Source of the DNA: Negativicoccus massiliensis
GTDB taxonomy: Bacteria > Bacillota > Negativicutes > Veillonellales > Negativicoccaceae
DNA: 64,000 bases
Assembly (NCBI GenBank): GCA_900155405.1
Contig: LT700188.1
Location: 558,001 to 622,000, forward strand
Direction: 5' to 3'
Each line of letters begins with the position of its first letter. Within the stretch, counting starts at the first letter, position 1. Under the pieces are notes generated by a model, which was not told the origin of the DNA, ran no database searches, and was given only the letters and a program-made list of their open reading frames with translations. Positions 8,452 through 19,164 of this stretch are shown here, piece after piece. A program made the position numbers and the translations under genes.

Positions 8452-8482
8452 AAAAAGAGCTGCGCAAAGCGCAGCTCTTTTT
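8452..8482. terminator. Bidirectional terminator between the nitroreductase and feo operons
   Basis: The perfect inverted repeat AAAAAGAGCTGCGC / GCGCAGCTCTTTTT with an AAA loop has flanking A/T tracts on both strands. It ends the plus-strand nitroreductase unit and the minus-strand feo operon. Confidence 0.9.
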
Positions 8483-8669
8483 ATTTCGATAATTTTTGTT
8501 TGCGTGCCCCAGTAGCGGCGGAACAGCACGAGCAACCTGTCATTTTTTTGTCACCGGTGCACCCCGGGCAATTTGTGCAGGAATTTTCTTCGTGCAGACC
8601 GTGCCAAAAATGCCATGTCAGGTAGACAAATGCCGCCAGCACTGCCAACCCTATAAAAACAGTTTGCAT
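8481..8669 (-). CDS. FeoB-associated Cys-rich membrane protein
   Basis: A 62-residue protein. An N-terminal transmembrane helix (about residues 4-20) is followed by a Cys-rich tail, SCTNCPGCTG and GCSCCSAATG. This is the layout of the small Cys-rich proteins (sometimes called FeoC-like in Firmicutes) encoded right after feoB. The start follows the feoB stop by 9 nt with a GAGGTGAG ribosome site. It probably supports ferrous iron transport at the inner membrane face, perhaps by binding iron or sensing redox state; that role is inferred from context and is not established by the sequence. Confidence 0.85.
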   Translation of the reverse strand: MQTVFIGLAVLAAFVYLTWHFWHGLHEENSCTNCPGCTGDKKMTGCSCCSAATGARKQKLSK

Positions 8670-8678
8670 ATTCTCACC

Positions 8679-11063
8679 TCAAAATCCGAGCATCCGACCG
8701 CCTTGATAAACCACAAAGGAGCACACCCAGGCAAGCGACGTACAATACATAAAGACAAATGCCGGCCAACGAAACGAGTCAGTTTCCCGACGCATCACAG
8801 CGAGTACGGCCAGACACGGACAGTATAACAAAACAAAGACCATCAGACTGAGCGCAATCAACGGATCAAACGCGGGATCCGCGGCAAGACGTTCCATCAA
8901 ACCGCTGCTGTCATCCGGATCGGCTTGCATGCTGTAGATCGTGCCGAGCGAACTTACCAACACTTCTTTCGCCGTTAAAGCAGCTACCAGCGAAACGCCG
9001 ATTTTCCAATTAAAGCCGAGCGGTTGCAAGACAGGTTCGATCATGTGTCCGAATTGTCCCGCATAGCTGTGAGCAAGTTGATCGGCACTTTCCGCACGAT
9101 CAATCGCCGCCATTTCTTCTTCGTGATCTTTCGTTAAGGCAAAATATTCCAACGCATACGGGTAGTATTGCGGCTGTGTCTCGGCCACCGATTGCAACGC
9201 CACCGGAAATTCCCGACCATATGCGGTAAACGACTTGGCAAGCGTTTCTTCTTCGGCGGCGTTTCCTTCTTCTTGCGCCGCGGCCAGCGCTTCCTCATTT
9301 TGCGTCTGCAAGGTTTCCAACGTTGCCACCGCTTGGAAAAGTGCCGGATTCTCATTGATTTCGTTAATGGCAAACGGCGCAAGCACTGCTTCCGCTTGGG
9401 TTTGATATTCCTGTGTCGCGGCGGCACGCAACGCGTCATAATCCTGATCAAGCGGGACATTTTGCGGATATACGGTAATAAACCAAACAACCACAGAAGC
9501 CGCCAAAATAAACGTGCCTGCTTTTTTAAAGTATAGCACCGCTCGTTCCCACATGTGAAGCAAAACACCCTTTAGCGTCGGAACGTGGTACTCCGGCATT
9601 TCCATAACGAACGGTTCCCTTTCTCCCGGGAATAAAAATTTACGGAAAGCCAGCGCCAGCACAATCGCCAGCACGATGCCCAGCATGTAAATGCCGAAAA
9701 GCACTGTCCCCGCCCACTTCGCGGTAAAGAAAGCACCGATCAACAGCGTATATACCGGCAAACGCGCGCCGCAACTCATCATCGGCGCGACCAACATCGT
9801 CACCATACGATCCCGCGGATTATCCAGCGAACGTGTGCCCATGACGGCCGGCACTGTACAACCGAAACCCAGCAGCAACATAATAAACGACTTGCCGTGC
9901 AAACCTACCGCATGCATCATGCGATCTAAAATAAACGCGGCACGCGCCATGTAACCGCTATCTTCCAAAAGCGCAATGCCAGCGAATAAAATTAAAATCA
10001 AAGGCAAGAAACTCAAAACCGCGCCGACGCCGCCAACAATTCCGTCCACAACAAGCGATTGGATGGCTCCTTCCGGCAAAACGGTGGTAAGCCAAGTGCC
10101 GAAGTCTGTAATCACTCCATCGAGCCATTCCTGCGGATACGCCCCCAATGTGAATACCGCGTTAAACAGCAGCCACATCATACCCGCAAAAATAAGCGGT
10201 CCGAAAAAGCGATGCGTCAATACTTTATCGATTTTATCCGAACGTGTTTCATGTAATGTGGGGTCTACCGTTACCGCCTGTTGAAATATCTGTACTGCAA
10301 ATTGGTGGCGCTTTTCCGCAAAAATAAATTCTGCGTCAATTTCTTTCGGTAATGAATTTCGTAAACAATGCGCCAAGTTGAGTACGTCTTCCATACCGCC
10401 GCGTTGTTGCAACGCTTCTTGTACTTCCTGATCATTTTCCAACAGCTTAATCGCCAGCCAGCGTATCGGATACTGAATATCCGTCTGGGCTTGGATCGCT
10501 GTTGTCATGGTAGTGATCAAATGTTCCAGCGTCGGACCGTAGTCGATCTTAATCTGCGGCGCCTTGCCTTCCTTGGCAACACGCGCCACATCTTCCAGCA
10601 AAGCGACCGTGCCGACGTTGCGGCTGCCTACCGTTTGTACGACAGTGACGCCCAATGCATCACTTAATTTTCGTAAATCAACATGAATCCCCATCTGATC
10701 CGCCACGTCGCTCATGTTCAAAGCAATCACGACCGGTTGACCCAACTCGACAAGCTGTGCGGTCAAGTACAGGTTGCGCTCCAGGTTGGAAGCATCCTGG
10801 ACATTGACGATCACATCGGGACGTTCGTTAATAATGGTGTTACGAGCTACCACTTCGTCCAAAGAACGGGCGGTCAAACTGTACGTGCCGGGCAAATCCA
10901 AAAACAGCATGTCAATGCCTGCAAAACGTTTATGGCCCTCTTTGCGTTCCACCGTGACACCGGGATAGTTGCCCACATGTTGACGCGCCCCGGTGAGATT
11001 ATTGAAAACCGTCGTTTTGCCGCAGTTTGGATTGCCCGCCAACGCAATTTTAATCGCTTTCAT
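8679..11063 (-). CDS. feoB: Ferrous iron transporter B
   Basis: Inner-membrane Fe(II) uptake protein of 794 residues. The cytosolic G domain has GNPNCGKTT (G1, about residues 10-18), DLPGTYSL (G3) and NMSD (G4), followed by the helical GDI region. The membrane part carries the two Gate motifs, seen as the LLGFGCTVPAVMGTR and LYCPCLAVLA segments. A long hydrophilic insertion of about 134 residues (about 532-665, rich in Ala, Glu and Gln) separates two membrane segments; it is far longer than in E. coli FeoB. It starts inside the last codons of feoA (14-nt overlap) and is followed by the Cys-rich protein. Confidence 0.97.
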   Translation of the reverse strand: MKAIKIALAGNPNCGKTTVFNNLTGARQHVGNYPGVTVERKEGHKRFAGIDMLFLDLPGTYSLTARSLDEVVARNTIINERPDVIVNVQDASNLERNLYLTAQLVELGQPVVIALNMSDVADQMGIHVDLRKLSDALGVTVVQTVGSRNVGTVALLEDVARVAKEGKAPQIKIDYGPTLEHLITTMTTAIQAQTDIQYPIRWLAIKLLENDQEVQEALQQRGGMEDVLNLAHCLRNSLPKEIDAEFIFAEKRHQFAVQIFQQAVTVDPTLHETRSDKIDKVLTHRFFGPLIFAGMMWLLFNAVFTLGAYPQEWLDGVITDFGTWLTTVLPEGAIQSLVVDGIVGGVGAVLSFLPLILILFAGIALLEDSGYMARAAFILDRMMHAVGLHGKSFIMLLLGFGCTVPAVMGTRSLDNPRDRMVTMLVAPMMSCGARLPVYTLLIGAFFTAKWAGTVLFGIYMLGIVLAIVLALAFRKFLFPGEREPFVMEMPEYHVPTLKGVLLHMWERAVLYFKKAGTFILAASVVVWFITVYPQNVPLDQDYDALRAAATQEYQTQAEAVLAPFAINEINENPALFQAVATLETLQTQNEEALAAAQEEGNAAEEETLAKSFTAYGREFPVALQSVAETQPQYYPYALEYFALTKDHEEEMAAIDRAESADQLAHSYAGQFGHMIEPVLQPLGFNWKIGVSLVAALTAKEVLVSSLGTIYSMQADPDDSSGLMERLAADPAFDPLIALSLMVFVLLYCPCLAVLAVMRRETDSFRWPAFVFMYCTSLAWVCSFVVYQGGRMLGF

Positions 11064-11304
11064 CTTGTTCCTCCTGCGTCTTTACGTAAATCATCTCGGC
11101 TTCTGCCTTGCGTAAAGATAAATTAAAACCTTTGACTTTAATTTCGATCGGATCGCCCAGAGGTGCCTCTTTCATCACCGTTGCCCGAGCCCCTCGTACA
11201 ACTCCCATATCAATCAGTCGGTGCTGCACATTACCGCGCCCCTCGACACGTGTAATCTCGCCCGTTTCTCCCGGGTGCAATTGCGCTAACGTCCGTTCCT
11301 CCAT
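11050..11304 (-). CDS. feoA: Ferrous iron transport protein A
   Basis: An 84-residue cytosolic SH3-like protein that assists FeoB in iron uptake. The pattern LAQLHPGETGEITRVEG, followed by HRLIDMGVVRGARATV and GDPIEIKVKGFNLSLRKAEA, is the standard FeoA fold. A GGAGG site precedes the ATG. The gene overlaps feoB by 14 nt, so the two are translationally coupled. The promoter is a TG-extended -10 box just upstream. No convincing Fur box was found, although an iron-responsive regulator (fur, at 62253) is present in the window. Confidence 0.95.
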   Translation of the reverse strand: MEERTLAQLHPGETGEITRVEGRGNVQHRLIDMGVVRGARATVMKEAPLGDPIEIKVKGFNLSLRKAEAEMIYVKTQEEQDESD

Positions 11305-11335
11305 TGTGGTGGACCTCCTGGTTCTATGATTTTTT

Positions 11336-11344
11336 ATTATACCA
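11336..11344 (-). promoter_or_regulatory. Extended -10 promoter of the feoAB operon
   Basis: Minus-strand TGGTATAAT, consensus -10 with TG extension, about 32 nt upstream of the feoA ATG. The -35 region is poor. An AT-rich inverted repeat (TTATT-AAA-AATAA) lies farther upstream near 11375 but does not match a Fur box well. Confidence 0.65.
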
Positions 11345-11436
11345 CATCTCTATTACTTTTTGATATTGTTTCGCAAAATTATTTTTAATAAGTATACATT
11401 GACCGGCAAAGCTATGGATTTCATATAAAGTAAATA

Positions 11437-11458
11437 AAAAAGCTGCTTGCGCAGCTTT

Positions 11459-11460
<2 letters not shown>
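11437..11460 (-). terminator. Intrinsic terminator after upp
   Basis: AAAAAGCTGC / GCAGCTTTTT with a TTGC loop, followed on the minus strand by a T-tract. It overlaps the upp stop codon and ends the long prfA-upp block. Confidence 0.9.
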
Positions 11461-13332
<1,872 letters not shown>

Positions 13333-13359
13333 GATCATCCTCCTACTCAATGAAAATTT

Positions 13360-13902
13360 TTATGCTTTTGTATACCGGGCCCGTTCGCCACCGATCAGCG
13401 GAAATCTTGTTCGCGCCGCGACTACCAAAGCCGACCCGATATGATTTTGCTGCAATCGTACCGGCACTACCACGCGACGCAAATGCATGCCGATCATCGT
13501 GCAACCAATGTCCAAGCCGCCCGCCGCCGATACTGCTTCCACCACAACCGGATCGTCAAAAAGCGCCATCGCATTGGTAGAAAAAGAACCGCCCGCATGC
13601 AGCCACGGCACGACCGTGACTTGCTGCAAATGTAAGCGTTCCGCCGTTTTGCGTTCGACAACCAGCGCGCGGTTTAAATGTTCGCAGCATTGAATCGCCA
13701 ATTCCAAATGTTGATCCTGCGCCACTTCCATTAATGCCTTGATCGCTTCTTCGCCCACTTCCGCGGAGCTGTCTTTACCGATATGACCGCCGCGAATTTC
13801 ACTGGATGAACCGCCAACCACGATTAAGTCCTGCGGAGCAAATTGCGCGATCTCGCAAAGTTCGTTAAAAGCCGCTTTGGTCTGTTCATATATTTCACTC
13901 AT
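13360..13902 (-). CDS. YwlG/UPF0340 family protein (TIGR01440, DUF436)
   Basis: A 180-residue conserved protein of unknown biochemical role, always found near glyA and rpiB in Firmicutes. Recognisable features are the DLIVVGGSSSEIRGG motif near residue 25, CCEHLNRALVVER in the centre, and the C-terminal GLDIGCTMIGMHLRRVVVPVR. The start overlaps the end of rpiB by 8 nt, so the pair is co-translated. No membrane or signal sequence is visible. The name follows the family; no function is claimed. Confidence 0.9.
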   Translation of the reverse strand: MSEIYEQTKAAFNELCEIAQFAPQDLIVVGGSSSEIRGGHIGKDSSAEVGEEAIKALMEVAQDQHLELAIQCCEHLNRALVVERKTAERLHLQQVTVVPWLHAGGSFSTNAMALFDDPVVVEAVSAAGGLDIGCTMIGMHLRRVVVPVRLQQNHIGSALVVAARTRFPLIGGERARYTKA

Positions 13903-14350
13903 GCGCAGCGCCTCCCTTTTCCAGTGCGGTAATTTCGTTCACCCGACGCTCGTGACGACCGCCTTCGAATTGACCTTCCAAAAAGGCGTGCACGATTTCC
14001 AGCGCCAAGCCCGGTCCGATGACACGCTCTCCCATCGTCAAAATGTTGGCATTATTATGCGCGCGCGATGCTTTCGCGGAAAAGACATCGTGACAAAGCG
14101 CGGCGCGAATGCCCGGCACTTTGTTGGCAGCGATGCCAATACCGATCCCCGTACCGCAAATCAAAATGCCCAGTTCGGCTTCGCCGGCGAGTATCGCTGC
14201 AGTGGCATCCTGCGCAATTAAGGGATAATCGCAAGAATCCAACGAGTGAGTCCCCACATCTTTTACTTCATAACCTTCCTCTGCGAGTTCACGACGAATC
14301 GTTTCTTTCAAATGAAATCCGCCATGATCACTGCCGATCACTATCTTCAT
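13895..14350 (-). CDS. rpiB: Ribose 5-phosphate isomerase B
   Basis: Interconverts ribose-5-phosphate and ribulose-5-phosphate in the pentose phosphate pathway. The N-terminal GSDHGGFHLKE and the CGTGIGIGIAANK loop with the catalytic Cys identify the RpiB/LacAB family, and the HNNANILTMGERVIG segment matches RpiB. Two in-frame ATGs are present (14353 and 14350). The AAGGAGG site gives 3 nt spacing to the first and 6 nt to the second, and MKIVIGSD is the family start, so 14350 is chosen. It follows the arginine phosphatase-like gene after about 60 nt. Confidence 0.93.
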   Translation of the reverse strand: MKIVIGSDHGGFHLKETIRRELAEEGYEVKDVGTHSLDSCDYPLIAQDATAAILAGEAELGILICGTGIGIGIAANKVPGIRAALCHDVFSAKASRAHNNANILTMGERVIGPGLALEIVHAFLEGQFEGGRHERRVNEITALEKGGAAHE

Positions 14351-14413
14351 CATATCCCTCCTTAGTAATTCTATCCTACCATAAAACAGGCGGTAAGGTC
14401 ATAAAAAGTACAC

Positions 14414-14878
14414 TCATTTTGTGTCGCCATGCTCCGGATAGAGTCTTTGTTTCGCCGCTGCGAGATGATCCCAAATTGAGCTTGCGCATTGCGCATACAA
14501 GCTTGCGTCACCGCCGAAAGGATCGGGGATTTCTCCGCCCAAACCGCTCCATTCGCCAAGTGTTTGAATTTTCTTTTCCATCTCACCGAACGAGCGCCGT
14601 AAAAGATCGCGTTGGCTTTGCGTCATCACCACAACCGCATCCGAATTTTGTAACATATCCCGTGTTAAAGCTTTCGCGGTATGCCCGGAAAACGGAATCT
14701 CACGACGTGACAGTTCCGCCACTGCTAACGGCGCCGCCGGCATACCGATAGCCGGTGCCAAACCCGCCGAATGAACCGTGTGTGAATCGTCAGTAACATC
14801 TTTCATTAAATATCGCCACATCGCTTCCGCCATCGGACTGCGACAGGTATTGCCCGTACATACAAATACGACTTTCAT
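14414..14878 (-). CDS. ywlE: Low-molecular-weight phosphatase, YwlE-like (probable protein-arginine phosphatase)
   Basis: A 154-residue LMW phosphatase with the P-loop VCTGNTCRS at residues 6-14 and the general acid Asp in the DPFGG segment. In the well-studied B. subtilis YwlE, the Thr at the position after GN (CTGNTCR) favours phospho-arginine over phospho-tyrosine. The same Thr is present here, and the neighbours (sua5, rpiB, ywlG, glyA) match the B. subtilis ywlE locus. The call as arginine phosphatase is therefore motif- and context-based. No arginine kinase (mcsB) is in the window. The ATG directly follows the sua5 stop (TAA-ATG). Confidence 0.85.
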   Translation of the reverse strand: MKVVFVCTGNTCRSPMAEAMWRYLMKDVTDDSHTVHSAGLAPAIGMPAAPLAVAELSRREIPFSGHTAKALTRDMLQNSDAVVVMTQSQRDLLRRSFGEMEKKIQTLGEWSGLGGEIPDPFGGDASLYAQCASSIWDHLAAAKQRLYPEHGDTK

Positions 14879-15907
14879 TTATTTCACCTCTCGAACCTGG
14901 TACGCGGCCGCTTTCAAAAGGCGATTCATGACCGCAAGCCCGATGCCCTGATCGGAAATGCCTTCGGCATAAATCTCCTCCGCCGCCGTCTCGTCAAGAT
15001 ACAGCAAGCCCTGGTATAAATGCGCCGCATACGCCGCAGCGTCAGCTGCCTCGCCCCAAATATAGATATTCTCACCGGCAGGTAAGGCGCGCGCCGTCTC
15101 GGCGCTTACCAGGTAGCCGCGGCGAGGGTCGTACGTTTTTGCCAGCGCAGCGCGAATTTTTTCAGTTTCTCCCGTATATAAATACACCGGCACACGCGGC
15201 GCGTAATGACGGTATTTCATGCCCGGCGCTTTCGGAATGCCCTGACCTGTGACAAGCGCCGTATCCAAACGTGTCGGAGCAAAGGCGGACAGCATTTCCA
15301 AGGTAATCGCCCCCGGTCGATATATGACAAGTTCATTTTCCTGCAGTGATACCACGGTCGATTCCAAGCCGATTCGGCAAGCGCCGTCATCTAAAATGGC
15401 ATCCACTCTGCCGTCCAAGTCATGCCGTACCGCCGGCGCGGTCACCGGACTCGGCCGTCCGGACAAATTCGCGCTGGGCGCGGCCAATGGCACGCCTGAC
15501 GCGGCAATTAAAGCGCGCGCCACCGGCTGACTCGGCGCTCGTACTGCCACTGTCTCGCCGCCACCCGTCACTGTTGTTGGAACGACGTCCGATTTCGGCA
15601 GTACCAACGTCAGCGGTCCCGGCCAAAATTCGGAAATAAGTCGGTCAACAAGCGGCGGAATTTCCTTTACCAAAGGCGCCAGGCCGTCGCGATCCAGCAC
15701 ATGTAAAATCAGCGGATTGTCGCTCGGACGTCCTTTGGCAACATAAATTTTTTTCGCCGCCTCACTATCCAAGCCGTTGGCCCCTAACCCGTATACCGTT
15801 TCCGTCGGAAATGCGACAAGGCCGCCGGCCCGCAGAATTTCGCCCCATGGAGCCACCTGCGGACCCAGCGGCCGTGAGTGATCAATTGTTACATACTTTG
15901 TTTTCAT
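14879..15907 (-). CDS. tsaC: L-threonylcarbamoyladenylate synthase (Sua5 type)
   Basis: Makes threonylcarbamoyl-AMP from threonine, bicarbonate and ATP, the first step of the t6A37 tRNA modification. The YrdC domain fills the first about 200 residues (FPTETVYGLGANGLD, KGRPSDNPLILH, APSANLSGRPSPV), and an additional C-terminal SUA5 domain (about 205-342) makes this the long Sua5 form. The start is the ATG at 15907, which forms an ATGA overlap with the prmC stop, rather than the upstream in-frame codon at 15922. The next gene starts directly at its stop codon. Confidence 0.93.
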   Translation of the reverse strand: MKTKYVTIDHSRPLGPQVAPWGEILRAGGLVAFPTETVYGLGANGLDSEAAKKIYVAKGRPSDNPLILHVLDRDGLAPLVKEIPPLVDRLISEFWPGPLTLVLPKSDVVPTTVTGGGETVAVRAPSQPVARALIAASGVPLAAPSANLSGRPSPVTAPAVRHDLDGRVDAILDDGACRIGLESTVVSLQENELVIYRPGAITLEMLSAFAPTRLDTALVTGQGIPKAPGMKYRHYAPRVPVYLYTGETEKIRAALAKTYDPRRGYLVSAETARALPAGENIYIWGEAADAAAYAAHLYQGLLYLDETAAEEIYAEGISDQGIGLAVMNRLLKAAAYQVREVK

Positions 15908-16761
15908 ATCCGTTTCCACCAAACTACACGATCAAGATTCTGCAGATCCTGCCTGACGGCAGGTTCGCTGAACGCGTTCACTTCACGCACAAGAGCGCTT
16001 ACCGCGGCCCCCTGCTCCGCGCCGATCTCCACCGCACAAAGCGCGCCTTTGCGCAAATGAGGTACCATGGCCGGAATCATTCGGCGGTAAATGGCTAAGC
16101 CGTCTTCTCCGCCGCGCAACGCAGTCATCGGTTCGTTCCGCACTTCCGGCGCAAGGCCTTCAATCTCCCCATTGGGAATATACGGCGGATTGGACACGAT
16201 GATATCAAATGTTTGATCGGCAAGGGAACGGAAAAGATCACTCTCGATTATTTCCACGCGATCGCTTACTTCCAAACGCGCCGCATTTTGCCTCGCAACC
16301 GCCAAGGCGGCAGCGGAGATATCGCAAGCAATACCTGTCCATTGCGGACGATAGTGTAAAAGGCTCAAGATGATCGCGCCGCTTCCCGTACCGATATCCA
16401 ATACCCGCAAAGGCGTTTCACCGCAGTGCTCCAGTACCGTTTCCACGAGCGTTTCCGTCGCGGGACGCGGGATCAGTACATCTTTTGTCACCACGAAAGG
16501 TAAACGCATAAATTCTTTTTTACCGACGATCGCCGCGACGCTGTAGCCTTCGATGCGACGTTGAATATATGTTTTCAGGCGAGCGAGTTCGGACGCTTCA
16601 AGCGGACGTTCAAAATGCGTATACAAATATAGCCGATCAACACCGAGCACTTCCGCTACCAATAAGTCGGCGTCCAAACGCGGATTTTCTATTTCATGCT
16701 TAGTAAAATACGCTACCAGCCATTGCAGCATACGACTGATCGTCCAAAGCTCGTTCGCCAT
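15904..16761 (-). CDS. prmC: Peptide chain release factor glutamine N5-methyltransferase
   Basis: SAM-dependent enzyme that methylates the Gln of the GGQ motif in release factors, improving termination. The 285 residues contain an N-terminal helical release-factor-binding domain, the SAM motif RVLDIGTGSGAIILSL, and the substrate motif VSNPPYIP. It shares one base with the prfA stop (TGATG) and overlaps sua5 by 4 nt, so its own substrate prfA is encoded immediately upstream in the same transcript. Confidence 0.97.
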   Translation of the reverse strand: MANELWTISRMLQWLVAYFTKHEIENPRLDADLLVAEVLGVDRLYLYTHFERPLEASELARLKTYIQRRIEGYSVAAIVGKKEFMRLPFVVTKDVLIPRPATETLVETVLEHCGETPLRVLDIGTGSGAIILSLLHYRPQWTGIACDISAAALAVARQNAARLEVSDRVEIIESDLFRSLADQTFDIIVSNPPYIPNGEIEGLAPEVRNEPMTALRGGEDGLAIYRRMIPAMVPHLRKGALCAVEIGAEQGAAVSALVREVNAFSEPAVRQDLQNLDRVVWWKRI

Positions 16762-17837
16762 CAGTTCTCGCTTTCCGCCAGTTTGGCCGTCTGATCCGCA
16801 GCAATCAAACCGGATAATAATTCTTCCAAATCGCCGTCAAGTACCGCCTGCAACTGGTAAATCGTCAAGTTGATACGATGATCCGTCACACGTCCCTGCG
16901 GGAAATTATATGTGCGAATGCGTTCGGAGCGATCACCGGTTCCCACTTGGCTCTTGCGGTCGGCCGCCAGCTTCGCATCCGCTTCCTGTTGCACTAAATC
17001 GTAAAGACGCGCCTTTAACACGCGCATCGCTTTATCTTTATTTTTCGCCTGACTTTTTTCATCCTGGCAGGTCACCACCAGTCCGGTCGGCAAATGCGTA
17101 ATGCGTACTGCGGTTTCCGTACGGTTAACGTACTGACCGCCCGCCCCCGACGCGCAATACGTATCGATGCGCAGATCCGACGGCTTGACTTCGATTTCCA
17201 CATCTTCCGCTTCCGGTAAAATCGCCACCGTCACCGTCGACGTGTGGACACGACCGCCGCTTTCAGTTTCAGGCACGCGTTGCACACGATGCACGCCGCT
17301 TTCATATTTTAATTTGGAATATGCGCCGGTCCCTGCAATCGAAAAGACGACTTCTTTATAGCCGCCCAAACCGGTCTCATTCCAATCGATCAAATCACAA
17401 TGCCAGCCTTGCGCTTCGGCGTAATGCGTATACATGCGCATTAATTCCGCGGCGAATAAAGCCGCCTCATCACCGCCGGCACCGGCGCGGATTTCCACGA
17501 TGACATTTTTTTCATCGTTGGGGTCTTTCGGCAATAATAAAATTTTCAACCGCTCGGCAAGATCCTCTTTCGCCTGTTTATTCTCAGCGAGCTCCTCTTT
17601 GGCTAACGCCAGCATATCCGCGTCCTGGTCTTTATCGTTCAGCAATTCTTCCGCTTCACGGATACCGGCCACGGCTTTTTTGTACTCGCGAAACGTTTCG
17701 ACGGTTTCCGCCAAGGCAGCGTGCTGTTGCATCAACGCGCGCCACTTTTCCTGCTGCGCGATAACGTCCGGATCGCTGATTTGTTGCTCCAAATCCAAAA
17801 AGGTATCTTCCACCGTTTGTAATTTATCCTCTAACAT
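16761..17837 (-). CDS. prfA: Peptide chain release factor 1
   Basis: Recognises UAG and UAA stop codons and triggers peptide release. The 358 residues contain the N-terminal coiled-coil region, the stop-codon recognition domain with [13 protein letters not shown], and the catalytic GGQ motif ([18 protein letters not shown]). The start overlaps the end of the DUF1385 gene by 14 nt, and its stop overlaps prmC by one base. Confidence 0.98.
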   Translation of the reverse strand: MLEDKLQTVEDTFLDLEQQISDPDVIAQQEKWRALMQQHAALAETVETFREYKKAVAGIREAEELLNDKDQDADMLALAKEELAENKQAKEDLAERLKILLLPKDPNDEKNVIVEIRAGAGGDEAALFAAELMRMYTHYAEAQGWHCDLIDWNETGLGGYKEVVFSIAGTGAYSKLKYESGVHRVQRVPETESGGRVHTSTVTVAILPEAEDVEIEVKPSDLRIDTYCASGAGGQYVNRTETAVRITHLPTGLVVTCQDEKSQAKNKDKAMRVLKARLYDLVQQEADAKLAADRKSQVGTGDRSERIRTYNFPQGRVTDHRINLTIYQLQAVLDGDLEELLSGLIAADQTAKLAESEN

Positions 17838-18696
17838 ATTCCTCCTGCGGCTTGGCCGCGTTCATCGCGGCAATAGCGACTTCGATCTGACTGTCATCCG
17901 GCGGACGAGTAGTAATATTCTGCAACCAAAGCCCCGGCTTCACCAATGCCTGCACCATCGGATTGTCAGAGCGAGCGGCCAGCCGAATCCATTCATAGGC
18001 AAGGCCCGCTACGACCGGCATCAAAATGATGCGGGAAAGAAAGCGCTCCCACAAACTTGGCCAGCCTAAAAAAGCAAATACAAAAATGCTGACAATCACA
18101 ACCATCAGCAAAAAGTTTGTACCGCAACGCGGATGCAACCGGGATTGCGGACGAACATTTTCGACCGTCAGCGGTAAATTTTTTTCATAGCAGTAAATCG
18201 TTTTATGTTCTGCGCCATGATACTCGAACACGCGCTGAATGTCTTTCGTTCGTGAGATGCCGTATAAATACGCTAAAAAGATCAGGAGCCGGATAATGCC
18301 TTCCGCCAAATTCAAGAGAATATGGTTGGAACCCGTCCCCGGGATAAATTTCGCCACGTACGTCGGAATTGCCAAAAACAAAACCGCGGCAAATACAGTC
18401 GACACCGCCATCGTAATATAAATCTCTTTGTCGTCAAGCTTTTCGTCTTCTTCGCCCGCGACCTGCGCCGAAAACATCAGGGAGCGCATGCCGATCACAA
18501 GCGACTCGTACAGTGCCACCATACCTCGCAGCAAAGGCTTGCTTAAAACCGGATATTTCGCGCCTAAAGGCAATACTCTGTCCTTTTTCACGATGATCTC
18601 GCCGCCGGCATCACGAACCGCTGTGGCAACATACTCCGGCCCGCGCATCATCACACCTTCGATGACCGCCTGACCTCCTACATAAGCTTTTTTCAC
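17824..18696 (-). CDS. DUF1385 (YqhQ-like) membrane protein
   Basis: About 290 residues starting [20 protein letters not shown], the diagnostic DUF1385 motif. It has several hydrophobic segments (about residues 90-120 and 130-160, and two more near 200-245) and a central [12 protein letters not shown] motif, so it is a polytopic membrane protein of unknown function. The frame can start at TTG 18699 or GTG 18696; the AGGA site fits the GTG better. It lies between rpmE2 and prfA and overlaps prfA by 14 nt. The association with prfA is conserved in Firmicutes, but no function is established. Confidence 0.88.
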   Translation of the reverse strand: MKKAYVGGQAVIEGVMMRGPEYVATAVRDAGGEIIVKKDRVLPLGAKYPVLSKPLLRGMVALYESLVIGMRSLMFSAQVAGEEDEKLDDKEIYITMAVSTVFAAVLFLAIPTYVAKFIPGTGSNHILLNLAEGIIRLLIFLAYLYGISRTKDIQRVFEYHGAEHKTIYCYEKNLPLTVENVRPQSRLHPRCGTNFLLMVVIVSIFVFAFLGWPSLWERFLSRIILMPVVAGLAYEWIRLAARSDNPMVQALVKPGLWLQNITTRPPDDSQIEVAIAAMNAAKPQEEYVRG

Positions 18697-18721
18697 CAAA
18701 TTCCTACTTTCATTTTATGTA

Positions 18722-18753
18722 TAAAAATAGACAGACACTGTACGCGCCTGCCT
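18722..18753 (-). terminator. Weak intrinsic terminator after rpmE2
   Basis: On the minus strand, an AGGCAG ... CTGTCT stem (one G-U pair) with a long loop is followed by ATTTTTAT. It lies just after the rpmE2 stop. The imperfect stem suggests partial read-through into the DUF1385-prfA genes. Confidence 0.5.
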
Positions 18754-18759
18754 ACCCTT

Positions 18760-19011
18760 TTATTCGCTCTCTTTGCCGTATCGTTTATTGAATTTTTCAA
18801 TACGGCCGCGCGCTTTCGCGAAACGCTGCTGGCCCGTATAGTACGGATGCGATTTGCTACTGATATCCACGTTGACCAGGGGGTATTCGTTGCCGTCTTC
18901 CCATTTAATTGTCTGGCTCGACGTCATGGTGGAACGAGTCAAAAACGCGTAATCCGCGCCGGCGTCTTGGAATACGACCGGATGATATTCGGGATGAATT
19001 CCTTTCTTCAC
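18760..19011 (-). CDS. rpmE2: 50S ribosomal protein L31, type B
   Basis: An 83-residue L31 of the zinc-independent type B: it starts [11 protein letters not shown], contains [19 protein letters not shown], and lacks the CxxC zinc ligands of the C+ paralogue. The start codon is GTG with an AGAGGTG site upstream. A strong promoter (TTGCAT-N17-TATACT) lies immediately before it. Type B L31 is often the low-zinc alternative in other bacteria, but whether another L31 exists in this genome cannot be seen. Confidence 0.95.
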   Translation of the reverse strand: MKKGIHPEYHPVVFQDAGADYAFLTRSTMTSSQTIKWEDGNEYPLVNVDISSKSHPYYTGQQRFAKARGRIEKFNKRYGKESE

Positions 19012-19048
19012 AGTTGCACCTCTTTTCTTAACATACTGACACTAAGAT

Positions 19049-19077
19049 AGTATAACAAATGCCCATATCAAATGCAA
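19049..19077 (-). promoter_or_regulatory. Promoter of rpmE2
   Basis: Minus-strand TTGCAT (-35, 19072-19077), a 17-nt spacer, and TATACT (-10, 19049-19054) preceded by TG. It drives rpmE2 and probably the downstream prfA block through the weak terminator. Confidence 0.8.
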
Positions 19078-19122
19078 GATAAATTACTTGCCGATGCCTT
19101 ATTTTTATATCCGTTTTTTACA

Positions 19123-19153
19123 AAAAAACAAACGGCACCGAAGTGCCGTTTGC
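19123..19153 (-). terminator. Intrinsic terminator after trxA
   Basis: CAAACGGCAC / GTGCCGTTTG with a CGAA tetraloop, followed on the minus strand by seven T residues. It closes the single-gene trxA transcript. Confidence 0.95.
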
Positions 19154-19164
19154 GTAAAATTATT

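Noticed and set aside
11371-11389. Possible Fur box upstream of feoA (TTATT-AAA-AATAA)
   Set aside because: It is AT-rich and palindromic but lacks the GATAAT units of a Fur box and is too far from the -10 box to be convincing.
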